Part shown: piece by piece, positions 12,566 to 21,528 of the stretch
How positions within the stretch are numbered: position 1 is the stretch's first letter
How the letters are laid out: each line of letters begins with the position of its first letter
Source: DASZJY01 sp036260255
Lineage (GTDB): Bacteria; Actinomycetota; Acidimicrobiia; Acidimicrobiales; AC-14
Assembly: GCA_036260255.1 (NCBI GenBank)
Contig: DATAAF010000050.1
Span: 1 to 42,255, forward strand
Length of the DNA stretch: 42,255 nt
Direction of reading: 5' to 3'
Program-made: the position numbers and the translations under genes
The notes under the pieces: model-generated
Databases searched by the model: none
What the model saw: the letters and a program-made list of their open reading frames with translations, nothing else
What the model was told of the DNA's origin: nothing

Positions 12566-13317
12566 GGCTGACTGCCTACTACCCCGGGTGGGCGTGCGTA
12601 CACCGAGACGTGCCGAGCACTTTCCGCGGTGTAGGGCTCCCTTTGCCATCCGCCCCAGCGCTCCCGCCGCTCCAAGCCGGCAAGGCGCGCCATGAGGTCG
12701 ATCTCGGGCACAGTCGCATAGCGGATGGCCCAGGGACGGAGGCGGGCGGGGGCGGTCTCGGTCAGCACGACGTCGTGGCCCCTGACGACCTGTGTCACCG
12801 GGTCGTGCGACGTCGCCTGGAGGACGACCTCGTCGGCGGCCAGCGACGTGACGGTGAGCGACTGCTCGAGGCGCGTGAGCTCGGGGGCGAGGGCCTCGAC
12901 GACGAGGGCGCCGCCGGGCGCCAGGTGGGCGGCGGCGCCGGCCAGACAGCGGCACTGCTCGTCCTGGGACAGCAGCTCGAACAGGGCGTTGAAGGGAAGC
13001 AGCACCAGGTCGTAGGCGCCGTCGACGAGCGAGCCGACGTCGACGAAGTCGCCTATGACCACCGGCAGGTCGGCGCCCCCGGGCTTGGCCCGCAGCCGGT
13101 CGACCATGGCGGGCGACGAGTCGATCCCGTGGACCTCGAATCCTCGGGCGGCCAGGGGCAGGGCGAGCCGGCCCGTCCCGATCCCCAGCTCGAGGACACT
13201 CGCCCCCGCCCGGTCCTCGACCAGCCCGGCCAACAGGTCGGCCGTTACGTCCGCCTCGGCGAAGCGCTGGGCATGGCGCCGGTCGTATGCCTCGGCCCGC
13301 TCGTCGTCGTAGTCCAT
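12562..13317 (-). CDS. Class I SAM-dependent methyltransferase
   Basis: 251 residues. Starts MDYDDERAEAYDRRHA; motif I ASVLELGIGTGRLALPLA at about 38-55 binds SAM, followed by the acidic residue in VHGIDSSPAMVDRLR, and by VIGDFVDVGS and YDLVLLPFNALFELLS (motifs II-III). The C-terminal half holds an extra beta sheet of the kind seen in small-molecule methyltransferases. Substrate unknown. Leads the two-gene unit with doxX. Confidence 0.85.
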   Translation of the reverse strand: MDYDDERAEAYDRRHAQRFAEADVTADLLAGLVEDRAGASVLELGIGTGRLALPLAARGFEVHGIDSSPAMVDRLRAKPGGADLPVVIGDFVDVGSLVDGAYDLVLLPFNALFELLSQDEQCRCLAGAAAHLAPGGALVVEALAPELTRLEQSLTVTSLAADEVVLQATSHDPVTQVVRGHDVVLTETAPARLRPWAIRYATVPEIDLMARLAGLERRERWGGWQREPYTAESARHVSVYARPPGVVGSQP

Positions 13318-13345
13318 GCCCGCCAGTCCAGCAGAGCACCGGGCG

Positions 13346-13351
13346 TAATCT
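13346..13351 (+). promoter_or_regulatory. -10 box for a leaderless cysteine desulfurase transcript
   Basis: TAATCT, 6 bases before the ATG at 13358; no Shine-Dalgarno sequence lies between. Confidence 0.55.
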
Positions 13352-13357
13352 GTACGT

Positions 13358-14479
13358 ATGACGGTCTACCTCGACCACGCCGCCACCACGCCGATGCGGC
13401 CCGAGGCGGTCGAGGCCATGCTGCCCCACCTCGCCGAGCGCTTCGGAAACCCGTCCGGGTCCCATGCCGTCGCCCGAGAGGCGAACAAGGCGGTGGAGGA
13501 GGCCCGCGAGGTCGTGGCCGCCTGCCTGGGCGCCCAGCCCGGGGAGGTCGTCTTCACCGGCACGGGCACGGAGGCCGACAACCTCGCCATCCTCGGCGCC
13601 CACGCCCTGCGGCCGGGACCGGTCGTCAGCACCGCCATCGAGCACCACGCCGTGCTCCACGCCTGCGACAGCCTGAACGGCCGGGTGGCGCCGGTCACCC
13701 CTTCGGGCGTGGTCGACGTCGACGCCCTGGCCGACCTGCTCGAGCCGAGCGTCGGCGTCGTCTCGGTGATGCTGGTCAACAACGAGGTCGGCACCATCCA
13801 GCCGCTGGCCCAGGTGGCCGAGGTCGTACGGGAGCGGGCGCCCCACGCCGTGCTCCACACCGACGCGGTGCAGGGCGTCCCCTGGCTCGACGTGGCCCCC
13901 CTCGCCGCCCCCGCCGACCTGGTGGCGGTGAGCGCCCACAAGTTCGGTGGGCCCAAGGGGGTAGGGGCGCTGGTCGTTCGGGAGGGCGTCGTGCTGGCGC
14001 CGATCATCCACGGGGGTGGCCAGGAGCGGCTGCGTCGCAGCGGCACCCACAACGTGGCCGGCATCGTGGCCATGGCGGCGGCCCTGCAGGGCACCGTGGC
14101 CGACCGGGAGCGCACGGTCGCCCGGGTGGCCGCCCTGCGCGACCGCCTGGCCGACGGCCTGCTCGCCGCCGTCCCCGACAGCCATGAGACGGGCGACCGC
14201 GCCGTCAAGGTCGCCGGCAACTGCCACCTGTCCTTCGCCGGGGTGGAGTCGGAGGCGCTGCTCGTCCTGTTGGACGCCGCCGGCATCTGCGCGTCGGCGG
14301 GTTCGGCGTGCGCCAGCGGCGCCCTGGAGCCGTCGCACGTGGTGATGGCCATGGGCGTGCCCCACGACCGGGCCCTGGGCTCCCTCCGGCTGACGCTCGG
14401 TCCCACGACCACCGAAGCCGACGTAGAGGCCGCCCTCGCCGCCATCCCCGCCGCCGTCGAGCGCCTGCGGGCGGGATGA
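13358..14479 (+). CDS. iscS: Cysteine desulfurase (IscS/NifS family)
   Basis: PLP enzyme that takes sulfur from cysteine as an enzyme-bound persulfide and hands it to acceptors. 373 residues. YLDHAATTPM starts the fold; TEADNLAI and EHHAVLH are cofactor contacts; the Schiff-base lysine is K195 in VSAHKFGGPKG; the persulfide cysteine is C318 in SAGSACASG. The short loop before SACASG is of the IscS/NifS (group I) kind. Its stop overlaps the mnmA start, so it most likely supplies sulfur to MnmA for tRNA 2-thiouridine, as IscS-like proteins do beside mnmA in other actinobacteria. The symbol is by family; it may also serve Fe-S assembly. Confidence 0.9.
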   Translation: MTVYLDHAATTPMRPEAVEAMLPHLAERFGNPSGSHAVAREANKAVEEAREVVAACLGAQPGEVVFTGTGTEADNLAILGAHALRPGPVVSTAIEHHAVLHACDSLNGRVAPVTPSGVVDVDALADLLEPSVGVVSVMLVNNEVGTIQPLAQVAEVVRERAPHAVLHTDAVQGVPWLDVAPLAAPADLVAVSAHKFGGPKGVGALVVREGVVLAPIIHGGGQERLRRSGTHNVAGIVAMAAALQGTVADRERTVARVAALRDRLADGLLAAVPDSHETGDRAVKVAGNCHLSFAGVESEALLVLLDAAGICASAGSACASGALEPSHVVMAMGVPHDRALGSLRLTLGPTTTEADVEAALAAIPAAVERLRAG

Positions 14480-15507
14480 GGGTCCTCGCCGCCATGTCGG
14501 GCGGCGTCGACTCGTCGGTGACCGCCGCCCTGCTGCTCGAGCATGGTCATGAGGTGGCCGGCGCCACCCTCAAGCTCTGGGGCGGCGCATCCGACTCGGG
14601 GTGCTGCTCGGTGGCCGACGTCGAGGACGCCCGGCGGGTCGCGCAGCAGCTCGGCGTCGAGCACTGGGTCTTCAACTTCACCTCGGACTTCGAGGACCGG
14701 GTGGTCGGGCCCTACGCCGCGGCTCACGCCGCCGGCCGCACGCCCAACCCGTGCGTGGAGTGCAACCGTCACCTGAAGTTCGACCGCCTCCTCCGCCGGG
14801 CTCGCCAGCTCGGGTTCGACGCGGTGGCTACCGGCCACCACGCCCGGGTGCGCCCGGGTGACGACGGCCGGTACCGGCTCCTGCGAGGGGCCGACCGCTC
14901 CAAGGACCAGTCCTATGTGCTGCACATGCTCGGCCAGGCCGAGCTGGCCCGCTGCCTCTTCCCGGTGGGGGAGATGACCAAGTCCGAGGTACGGGAGAGG
15001 GCCCGGGCGCTGGGGCTGCGCACGGCCGACAAGCCTGACAGCCAGGACGTGTGCTTCGTCACCGCGACCGGCGGGCGGGCGGCGTTCCTCGGCCCGCGCA
15101 TCGGGCTGCGGCCCGGCCGGGTCGTCGACACCGACGGCGCCGAGGTCGGGCGGGTGGACGCCGTGGAGCTGGTCACCGTCGGCCAGCGCCGTGGGTTGGG
15201 CGGGGGAGGGGGCGACCGCCGTTACGCGCTGTCGGTCGACAGCGCCACCGCGACGGTGGTCGCCGGCAGCCTGAGCGACCTGTTGGTCGATTCGGTGGCG
15301 TTGTCGGGGTTGACGTGGACCCGGGGACGGCCGCCGGCGGACGGCACACCCGTCCTGGCCCAGTGCAGCGCCCACGGCCGGGCGCTCGAGGCCACGCTCG
15401 AGGGCTCGGTGCTGCGCTTCGCCGAGCGGCAGCGCCGGGTGGCGCCCGGGCAGAGCGTGGTGCTGTACCGCGGCGACGAGGTCCTCGGAGGTGGCACCGC
15501 CGCCTGA
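14476..15507 (+). CDS. mnmA: tRNA-specific 2-thiouridylase MnmA
   Basis: Adenylates and thiolates U34 of Lys, Glu and Gln tRNAs using sulfur relayed from the cysteine desulfurase. 343 residues. PP-loop SGGVDSS at 8-14; catalytic cysteine C93 in NPCVECN and the second cysteine C193 in SQDVCFV, the pair that forms the persulfide/disulfide; SKDQSYVLHML at about 142-152 binds tRNA; C-terminal beta barrel. ATG overlaps the iscS stop by four bases (ATGA). Confidence 0.95.
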   Translation: MRVLAAMSGGVDSSVTAALLLEHGHEVAGATLKLWGGASDSGCCSVADVEDARRVAQQLGVEHWVFNFTSDFEDRVVGPYAAAHAAGRTPNPCVECNRHLKFDRLLRRARQLGFDAVATGHHARVRPGDDGRYRLLRGADRSKDQSYVLHMLGQAELARCLFPVGEMTKSEVRERARALGLRTADKPDSQDVCFVTATGGRAAFLGPRIGLRPGRVVDTDGAEVGRVDAVELVTVGQRRGLGGGGGDRRYALSVDSATATVVAGSLSDLLVDSVALSGLTWTRGRPPADGTPVLAQCSAHGRALEATLEGSVLRFAERQRRVAPGQSVVLYRGDEVLGGGTAA

Positions 15508-15547
15508 GCCCGCCGGGCAACAATGAGCCATCGGACCTGGGGGTTGG

Positions 15548-16873
15548 TTGTCGAGCCGGCGGCGCGCGTCTTCTGACGTCGCCTCGGACCGCGACCTCCC
15601 GGCCCAGGACCTCCCGGCCCAGGACCTCCGCGCCCACCCGCCCACCGCCCGGCTGCTCCACGGGGCCGCAATCGTGCTGGCGGTGGCGACCGTTGCGGGG
15701 CTGATCGTCCTCCGCCCGGGCGGCGGGGCGGGGCGGCCGGACCTGGCCGAGGCGGGAGTCACGTCGGCGTTCTACGACGCACGCGTCCTGGGCGCCCGCA
15801 CGGGGCCGTGCCGTCAGGCGGGCGGCGCGCCCGACGCGGCCGCGCCGGCTGAGGGCACCTCGTGCCGGGTCGTCGAGGCGCAGCTGCTCGAGGGGCCCGA
15901 CGCCGGGCGCACCGTCCGTCTCGACTTCCGGCCGTCGTCCACCAACCCGGATCTCGACGACGGCGACAAGGTGGTGTTGAGCTACACCCCGGCGGCGCCC
16001 GCGGGCGACGAGTACCAGTTCGCCGACCGCCAGCGGAAGCCCGTGCTCTTCTGGCTGGCGGCCCTCTTCGCGGTCGCCGTCGTCCTGCTCGGACGGGTCC
16101 GTGGCGTCGCCGCCCTGGTGGGCCTGGTGGCCAGCCTGGTGGTGCTGCTGGCCTTCACCCTCCCGGCGGTCATCGACGGGCGCAGCCCCGTCGGTGTGGC
16201 GGTCGTGTCGGCGGCGGCCATCGCGTTCGTGGCCCTGTACCTGGCTCACGGCTTCCGACCGATGACGACGGTCGCCCTGCTGGGCACGCTGGCGAGCCTC
16301 GGGCTCACGGCGGTCCTGGCGGTGGCGTTCACCGAGCTCGCCCACTTCTCGGGGTTCGCCAGCGAGGAGGCGACGTTCCTGTCCTTCGCGGCCGGCTCGA
16401 TCGACCTGCGCGGTCTCCTGTTGGGCGGCGTGGTGATCGGTGCGCTGGGCGCCATCGACGACATCACCGTCACCCAGGCCGCCGCCGTGGCCGAGGTCCA
16501 CCGGGCCGATCCGGGGGCGTCGCGGCGCGACCTGTACCGGGCGGGGCTGCGGGTGGGCCGCGACCACGTGGCCTCCACCGTGAACACGCTCGTCCTGGCG
16601 TACGCGGGGGCGTCGATGCCATTGCTGGTGCTGTTCGTCCTCAGTGACCAGTCGCTGACGTCGGTGGCCAACAGCGAGGTCGTCGCCACCGAGATAGTGC
16701 GCACGTTGGTGGGCAGCATCGGCCTGGTGGCGTCCGTGCCGGTGACGACGTGGCTGGCGGCGGTGGCCGTGGGGTCTTCGTCGTCGGCCTCAGCCGACGC
16801 GGATGCGGCGCCTCCCGGCCTCCTCGAGGACGGCGCCGGGACGGGTGGGGGTGAACCGCAGGCGGGAGGGTGA
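15548..16873 (+). CDS. YibE/F-like multi-pass membrane protein
   Basis: 441 residues from a TTG start at 15548. One N-terminal helix (about 38-56), an extracytoplasmic region of about 110 residues with two cysteines (GPCRQ and TSCRVV), then about seven helices including LFWLAALFAVAVVLLGRVRG, VVIGALGAIDDITVTQAAAVAEV and the C-terminal TTWLAAVAVG. The GALGAIDDITVTQ stretch is the hallmark of YibE/F. Function unknown; some members are said to be metal-responsive, not shown here. The last 84 bases overlap the convergent gene at 16790. A 15-bp tandem repeat near its 5' end adds DLPAQ repeats to the cytoplasmic tail. Confidence 0.85.
   Translation: MSSRRRASSDVASDRDLPAQDLPAQDLRAHPPTARLLHGAAIVLAVATVAGLIVLRPGGGAGRPDLAEAGVTSAFYDARVLGARTGPCRQAGGAPDAAAPAEGTSCRVVEAQLLEGPDAGRTVRLDFRPSSTNPDLDDGDKVVLSYTPAAPAGDEYQFADRQRKPVLFWLAALFAVAVVLLGRVRGVAALVGLVASLVVLLAFTLPAVIDGRSPVGVAVVSAAAIAFVALYLAHGFRPMTTVALLGTLASLGLTAVLAVAFTELAHFSGFASEEATFLSFAAGSIDLRGLLLGGVVIGALGAIDDITVTQAAAVAEVHRADPGASRRDLYRAGLRVGRDHVASTVNTLVLAYAGASMPLLVLFVLSDQSLTSVANSEVVATEIVRTLVGSIGLVASVPVTTWLAAVAVGSSSSASADADAAPPGLLEDGAGTGGGEPQAGG
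15593..15636 (+). repeat. 15-bp tandem repeat inside the yibE/F-like gene
   Basis: GACCTCCCGGCCCAG occurs at 15593-15607 and 15608-15622, with a degenerate third copy from 15623. It encodes DLPAQ-DLPAQ-DLRAH before the first membrane helix. Slippage could change its copy number without shifting the frame. Confidence 0.85.
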
Positions 16874-17707
16874 CGCCGACCGGCCCTGCCGGCGGCCCGG
16901 ACGGACCACGCTCACCGGGACGGGTTCGCTGAGGAGCATCTCGAGCGCCAAACCGGGCGCCGCCTGGGTGAGGTCGAGGACGTCGTCGTCGGCTCTTGTA
17001 GCCGTCGCCGGTTCGAGGCGCGCGATCAGCTGTCGCCGGAACAGCACCGGGTCGACGAGGGTGAGGGGGTCGTGGAGGACAAGGCCGGCGGGGACGAACA
17101 CCACCCACCGGCGAGAGAGGTTGTGGAACGCCCGTCCGAGGAGCACGGCGACCGGAAGGCCGACGACGAGGCAGATCGCCCCGAGCACCCATCGGCGGGC
17201 GGCCAGCAGCAGCGGCCCGGTCGCCGTTCCCGTTGCCGTCAGTGCCCATGCGAGGACGATGGGGCCGGCCAGGAGCGGGCCGGGGACGCGGAGGAGGAAC
17301 CGGCGCTCGTTGGGGTAGGCGGGGCCGTTGACGCAGTGGGCGCCGAGGGCGGGGGCGAAGACCCAGGCGACCACGACGGCGGCCCATCCGGCGGCCACCG
17401 CGGAGGGGTGACCGGCGAGGGCGGCGGCCGCCGTCGCCACCACCACTCCCGGGGCCAGCAAGCGGAGGACGGTGAGGGCAACCGGGTGGGGGGCGGCGCT
17501 GGCCAGCATCCCCGCGGACCATCCCAACCACAGGCCGGTCGACGCCACGGCCCGCACCGGTCCGCTGGCGGCGGCGACGGCGTCGGCGAGCGCCGGCCCG
17601 ACGGTGAAGGGGAGGGCCGCCCACAGCGCTCGCACCAGCCACGGCACCAGGCGTTGGGCACGGCCGGCCTCGACCCGTCGGGCCACGCGCCCGCGGGCGG
17701 CAGTCAC
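16790..17707 (-). CDS. Conserved-looking membrane protein, function unknown
   Basis: 305 residues from GTG. Six or so hydrophobic segments up to about residue 210 (for example LVPWLVRALWAALPFTVGPA, VALTVLRLLAPGVVVATAAA, WVLGAICLVVGLPVAVLLG), an extracytoplasmic-type motif HCVNGPAYPNERRFLLRVPG at about 124-143, and a soluble C-terminal domain of about 90 residues with WVVFVPAGLVLHDPLTLVDP. I do not recognise the family. Coding is supported by the hydrophobic pattern and by the -10 box in front. Its 3' end overlaps the convergent YibE/F gene by 84 bases. Confidence 0.75.
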   Translation of the reverse strand: MTAARGRVARRVEAGRAQRLVPWLVRALWAALPFTVGPALADAVAAASGPVRAVASTGLWLGWSAGMLASAAPHPVALTVLRLLAPGVVVATAAAALAGHPSAVAAGWAAVVVAWVFAPALGAHCVNGPAYPNERRFLLRVPGPLLAGPIVLAWALTATGTATGPLLLAARRWVLGAICLVVGLPVAVLLGRAFHNLSRRWVVFVPAGLVLHDPLTLVDPVLFRRQLIARLEPATATRADDDVLDLTQAAPGLALEMLLSEPVPVSVVRPGRRQGRSASPSRLRFTPTRPGAVLEEAGRRRIRVG

Positions 17708-17715
17708 GGACGCGC

Positions 17716-17721
17716 ACTCTA
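17716..17721 (-). promoter_or_regulatory. -10 box of the unknown membrane gene
   Basis: TAGAGT on the minus strand, 8 bases before the GTG at 17707; identical hexamer to the one before the SRPBCC gene. Confidence 0.45.
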
Positions 17722-17848
17722 CGGCCGGGGCCGCCGCGCCGAACCTATGGGCCCGATCGCTCCCTGGGCGACCACGTCCCCGATCAGTTGGCGCCAGTGG
17801 CCGCTCGGGGGGCCGGGCGGCGTCAGCTCGAAGAACGCTTACCGGCGG

Positions 17849-17854
17849 TAACGT
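17849..17854 (+). promoter_or_regulatory. -10 box for leaderless ligA
   Basis: TAACGT, 7 bases before the GTG at 17862. The rest of the divergent spacer 17708-17861 shows no other clear signal. Confidence 0.5.
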
Positions 17855-17861
17855 CGCTCCC

Positions 17862-19892
17862 GTGGCGCCGCCAACCGACGTCCAGGCCCGGGCCGAGGAG
17901 CTGCGCCGGTTGATCGACTACCACAGCCACCGCTACTACGACCTCGACGACCCGGAGATCTCCGACGCCGAGTTCGACGCGCTCATGCAGGAGCTGCGGG
18001 CCCTGGAGGACGCCCACGCGGGCCTGGCCACGCCCGACTCGCCCACCCAGCGGATCGGCGGATCGGTGTCCGCCGCCTTCGCCGAGGTGCGCCACCGGGT
18101 GCCGATGATGTCGCTCGACAACGTCTTCTCGTTCGAGGAGTTGGTCGCGTGGGGCAGGCGGATGGAGCGCTACATCTCCGGCGACGTCGACTACGTCTGC
18201 GAGCTCAAGATCGACGGCATCGCCATCTCGCTGCTCTACGAAGGTGGGCGCTACGTGCGGGCCGCCACCCGGGGCAACGGGATCACGGGCGAGGACGTCA
18301 CCGAGAACGTGCGCACGATCACCGTCGTCCCCGACCGCCTGAAGGTGCGCGCCGACCGGGCGCCCGACGTCCTCGAAGTCAGAGGCGAGGTGTACATGCC
18401 GCTGTCGGCGTTCGAGGCCCTCAACCAGCGCCAGGCCGAGGCGGGAGACCGCATCTTCGCCAACCCTCGCAACGCCGGCGCCGGGTCGCTCCGCCAGAAG
18501 GACCCTCGGATCACCGCATCCCGCGAGCTGTCCTTCTTCGCCTACCAGGTGGGCGACGTGGTCGGCGGCCCGAGGGTCCGGCGCCACTCGGAGACCCTCG
18601 AGTTCCTCTCCGAGGCCGGGCTCCCGGTGAACCCCGAGCTCCAGACGGTGTCGACGCTCGAGGAGGTCGACTCCTTCTGCCGGCACTGGCTCGAGCACCG
18701 CCACGACCTCGACTACGAGATCGACGGGGCGGTCATCAAGGTCGACGACCTCGCCCAGCGCGCCGAGCTGGGCGCGACCTCGAAGTCGCCGCGGTGGGCG
18801 ATCGCCTACAAGTTCCCCCCCGAGCAGGCCACCACCCTCCTCACCGACATCATGGTCTCCATCGGGCGTACCGGGAAGGCGACGCCGTTCGCCATGCTCG
18901 AGCCGGTGCGGGTCAGCGGCTCCACCGTCCGCCTGGCCACCCTCCACAACGAGGACCAGGTGCGGCTCAAGGACGTGCGGCCGGGCGACACCGTCTTCGT
19001 GCGCAAGGCGGGCGACGTCATCCCCGAGGTGGTGGGTCCCGTCCTCGCGAAGCGCCCTCCCGGTCTCGAGCCCTGGACGTTCCCCGGCACCTGCCCGACG
19101 TGCGGCGGGCCACTGGTCCGGGTCGAGGGCGAGAGCGACACGTTCTGCGTGAACGTGGACTGCCCCGCCCAACGCGACCAGCGCATCATCCACTTCGCCA
19201 GCCGCGGGGCGATGGACATCGAGGGCCTGGGCGAGAAGCGGGTGATGCAGCTGACCGCCGCCAGCCTGCTCCGCGACGCCGGAGACATCTACTCGCTCAC
19301 GTACGACGCCCTCATGGGCCTGGAGGGGTTCGCCGACCTCTCCGCCCGCAACCTGCTCGACGCCATCGAGCGCTCGAAGTCCCGCCCCCTCACCAACCTC
19401 CTGATCGGGCTGGGCATCCGCCATCTCGGCGGGCGGGGCGCCGAGCTGCTGGCGTCCGCCCTCGGCCACCTCGACCGCATCGTCGACGCCCCCGAGGAGG
19501 AGCTGGCCGCCGTCGACGGCGTGGGCCCGGTGATCGCCCACAGCGTGCACGAGTTCTTCGCTGTCGACCGCAACCGGGCGCTGGTGGACAAGCTGCGGCG
19601 GGCGGGCGTCAACTTCGAGGGACCGCAGGGGGCGGCGCCCGACCTGCCCCAGACGCTGGCCGGCCGGTCGGTGGTCGTCACCGGGACGCTGGAGTCGATG
19701 TCGCGCGACGCCGCCGTCGAGGCCGTCAAGGCCCGCGGTGGGGCGTCGCCGGGCAGCGTCTCGAAGAAGACGTCGTACCTGGTCGCCGGTGCCGAGCCGG
19801 GGGCGGCCAAGGTCACCAAGGCCCAGGAGTGCGGTGTGCCCGTCATCGACGAGGCCGCCTTCCTCCGCCTGCTCGAGACGGGCGAGCCGTGA
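17862..19892 (+). CDS. ligA: NAD-dependent DNA ligase
   Basis: Seals nicks in duplex DNA during replication and repair. GTG at 17862 gives 676 residues, the usual length. Domain Ia with the YHSHRYYDLDDPEISDAEFD NAD-binding motif (about 20-39); adenylated lysine K116 in CELKIDG; OB fold; four-cysteine zinc finger (CPTCGG ... CVNVDCPAQ); helix-hairpin-helix repeats (LGIRHLGGRGAELLA, VDGVGPVIAHSV); C-terminal BRCT domain with LAGRSVVVTGTL and SVSKKTSYLVAG. All parts are intact. The long upstream open frame is non-coding. Overlaps the MOSC gene (GTGA). Confidence 0.97.
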   Translation: MAPPTDVQARAEELRRLIDYHSHRYYDLDDPEISDAEFDALMQELRALEDAHAGLATPDSPTQRIGGSVSAAFAEVRHRVPMMSLDNVFSFEELVAWGRRMERYISGDVDYVCELKIDGIAISLLYEGGRYVRAATRGNGITGEDVTENVRTITVVPDRLKVRADRAPDVLEVRGEVYMPLSAFEALNQRQAEAGDRIFANPRNAGAGSLRQKDPRITASRELSFFAYQVGDVVGGPRVRRHSETLEFLSEAGLPVNPELQTVSTLEEVDSFCRHWLEHRHDLDYEIDGAVIKVDDLAQRAELGATSKSPRWAIAYKFPPEQATTLLTDIMVSIGRTGKATPFAMLEPVRVSGSTVRLATLHNEDQVRLKDVRPGDTVFVRKAGDVIPEVVGPVLAKRPPGLEPWTFPGTCPTCGGPLVRVEGESDTFCVNVDCPAQRDQRIIHFASRGAMDIEGLGEKRVMQLTAASLLRDAGDIYSLTYDALMGLEGFADLSARNLLDAIERSKSRPLTNLLIGLGIRHLGGRGAELLASALGHLDRIVDAPEEELAAVDGVGPVIAHSVHEFFAVDRNRALVDKLRRAGVNFEGPQGAAPDLPQTLAGRSVVVTGTLESMSRDAAVEAVKARGGASPGSVSKKTSYLVAGAEPGAAKVTKAQECGVPVIDEAAFLRLLETGEP

Positions 19893-20557
19893 CCGCGGGC
19901 TTGGGGCCCGACGCCGGCAAGGTCGGCGTCCTCTCGGTCAACGTCGCCAAGCCCGCCTACCTGGGGATGCACCGGGGACGGGCGGTCACCAGCGGCATCG
20001 CCAAGCGCCCCGTGGCGGCGGCCGAGCTGTGGCTCGACCGGGAGAACCTCGAAGGCGACGGTCAGGCCGAGCTGGGCATCCACGGGGGGTTCGACAAGGC
20101 GGTGTACGCGTACCCGTCCGAGCACCTGGCGGCGTGGGGCGAGGAGCTGGGGGAGGAGCTCGGGCCCGCCGCCTTCGGCGAGAACCTCACCACCGAGGGC
20201 TGGACCGAGGACGACGTCCGCGTGGGCGACCGCTGGTACTGGGGGGACGCCGTCCTGGAGGTCACCCAACCCCGCTGGCCCTGCTACAAGCTGGCCATGT
20301 ACCGGGGCCGCCCCGACATCGGGCGCCGCATGCGCCGGAACGGGCGCACCGGCTGGTACCTGCGGGTGCTCGAACCCGGCCGGGTGCCCACCTCCGGGGC
20401 CATCCGGGTCGAGCGCAACCCCGTACCGGCGTCGATCCGGTTGCTCCACGAGGCCGCCAGCCCGGGCCACGACGTCCCCACCGACGTGATCGAGGCGCTC
20501 ATCTCCCTCGGCCCGGTGGCCGACGAGTGGCGGATGGCCCTGGCCGCCCGCCTCTGA
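19889..20557 (+). CDS. MOSC domain protein (YiiM-like)
   Basis: 222 residues. The beta-barrel MOSC fold has the YiiM-type signatures GHIHGGFDKAVYAYP-like (LGIHGGFDKAVYAYPSEHL), FGENLTTEGWTEDDVRVGDRW and a conserved cysteine C132 in PRWPCYKLAM, thought to bind sulfur or molybdenum cofactor in the superfamily. A C-terminal helical tail follows. In E. coli YiiM reduces N-hydroxylated compounds with Moco; whether this one does is inference. Coupled to ligA by a GTGA overlap; note the molybdate operon 6 kb away. Confidence 0.88.
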   Translation: MTAGLGPDAGKVGVLSVNVAKPAYLGMHRGRAVTSGIAKRPVAAAELWLDRENLEGDGQAELGIHGGFDKAVYAYPSEHLAAWGEELGEELGPAAFGENLTTEGWTEDDVRVGDRWYWGDAVLEVTQPRWPCYKLAMYRGRPDIGRRMRRNGRTGWYLRVLEPGRVPTSGAIRVERNPVPASIRLLHEAASPGHDVPTDVIEALISLGPVADEWRMALAARL

Positions 20558-20563
20558 GAGCGC

Positions 20564-20974
20564 TCACAGCGCCGCCCGCACCCGCGCCGCCACCTCGGCC
20601 GCCTCCTCGTCGCCGGCGTAGCGGTGGCGGGGCCAGAAGAAGCCGCGCAGGCCGTCCTTGGGCCGACGGGGGACGACGTGCACGTGCAGGTGGGGGACGC
20701 TCTGGCTGACCCGGTTGTTGATGGCCACGAACGACCCCTCGGCGTCCATGGCCACCTCCACCGCCCGCGACAGCCGCCGGGCGGTCCCGAACAGCGGGGC
20801 GACCAGCGGCTCGGGCAGGTCGGTCAACGTCTCGTGGTGCTCCCTCGGCACGAGCAGGCAGTGGCCCGGGAACAGAGGGCGGTGGTCGAGGAAGGCGACG
20901 GCGTCGGCCTCGTCGAGCACCAGGTGGGCGGGGACGTCGCCGGCCACGACCCGGCAGAACAGGCAGCCGGCCAC
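20564..20974 (-). CDS. HIT family nucleotide hydrolase/transferase
   Basis: 136 residues from GTG. C4-x2-C7 and later histidines may bind zinc as in Hint proteins; FPGHCLLVPREHHETLTDL and the histidine triad HLHVHV at 95-100 place it firmly in the HIT family, with the middle histidine as nucleophile on nucleotide phosphates. Substrate unknown. Starts one base after the stop of the anchored protein gene upstream. Confidence 0.92.
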   Translation of the reverse strand: MAGCLFCRVVAGDVPAHLVLDEADAVAFLDHRPLFPGHCLLVPREHHETLTDLPEPLVAPLFGTARRLSRAVEVAMDAEGSFVAINNRVSQSVPHLHVHVVPRRPKDGLRGFFWPRHRYAGDEEAAEVAARVRAAL

Positions 20975-20975
20975 G

Positions 20976-21407
20976 TCAGTGGACCGAGAAGCACCACCGG
21001 TACGAGTTCGACTGCTCCCTCGGCTCGCCGATCCGGTGGTACACGACGGTGACGCAGTGCCTCCCGGAGGCGAGCACCCGGTAGTCGCTGTCCTCGGTCG
21101 GCTCGAGGCTCACCCGGTTGAGGGCGTCGACGAACCGGATGTCGTCCTGGGGCACCTCGACGCCATCGATCAGGAGGTAGCCGGTGTAGCCGGGCGCCAG
21201 GTCGGCCACGATCTCGGCCTGGCGCAGCTCGCGATCGCCCGGCTGCGGGAACACCATCTCCACCGCGTCGGGCTTGGGCTCGTCGTCCTTCGGGTCGGGC
21301 GCGGTGAAGGCGAACACGAACCCGCCCACCGCGGCGGCCACGATCAACGAGAGCACGATGCGGCGCCGGAGGGACGGAGGGGACGGTCGGCGTGCCCGCG
21401 AGGCCAC
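20976..21407 (-). CDS. Small membrane-anchored protein, unknown
   Basis: 143 residues from GTG. Basic N terminus (RARRPSPPSLRRR), one membrane helix at about 17-34, and an extracytoplasmic beta-rich domain with motifs YTGYLLIDGVEVPQDDI and SGRHCVTVVYHRIGEP and a cysteine pair near the end that could form a disulfide. I do not recognise the family. Probably co-transcribed with the HIT gene. Confidence 0.7.
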   Translation of the reverse strand: MASRARRPSPPSLRRRIVLSLIVAAAVGGFVFAFTAPDPKDDEPKPDAVEMVFPQPGDRELRQAEIVADLAPGYTGYLLIDGVEVPQDDIRFVDALNRVSLEPTEDSDYRVLASGRHCVTVVYHRIGEPREQSNSYRWCFSVH

Positions 21408-21473
21408 GCCCCATCATTGCCCGCCCGGTGACCGGCAGCCATGCGGTGCCCCAGTCGCGGGTTGGGTGGGCGG

Positions 21474-21479
21474 TACCCT
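21474..21479 (+). promoter_or_regulatory. -10 box of the PASTA kinase gene
   Basis: TACCCT about 49 bases before the GTG, followed by a strong GGAAGGA ribosome binding site at 21519-21525: this gene, unlike many neighbours, appears to have a leader. Confidence 0.4.
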
Positions 21480-21528
21480 CGTCCGGACGACGGGACGGGG
21501 CATGCGCCCCGCCGCCACGGAAGGAACA

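Noticed and set aside
12566..15762. Long minus-strand open frames opposite iscS and mnmA
   Set aside because: They are shadows of well-supported genes on the other strand, with Arg/Pro/Ala-rich repetitive translations.
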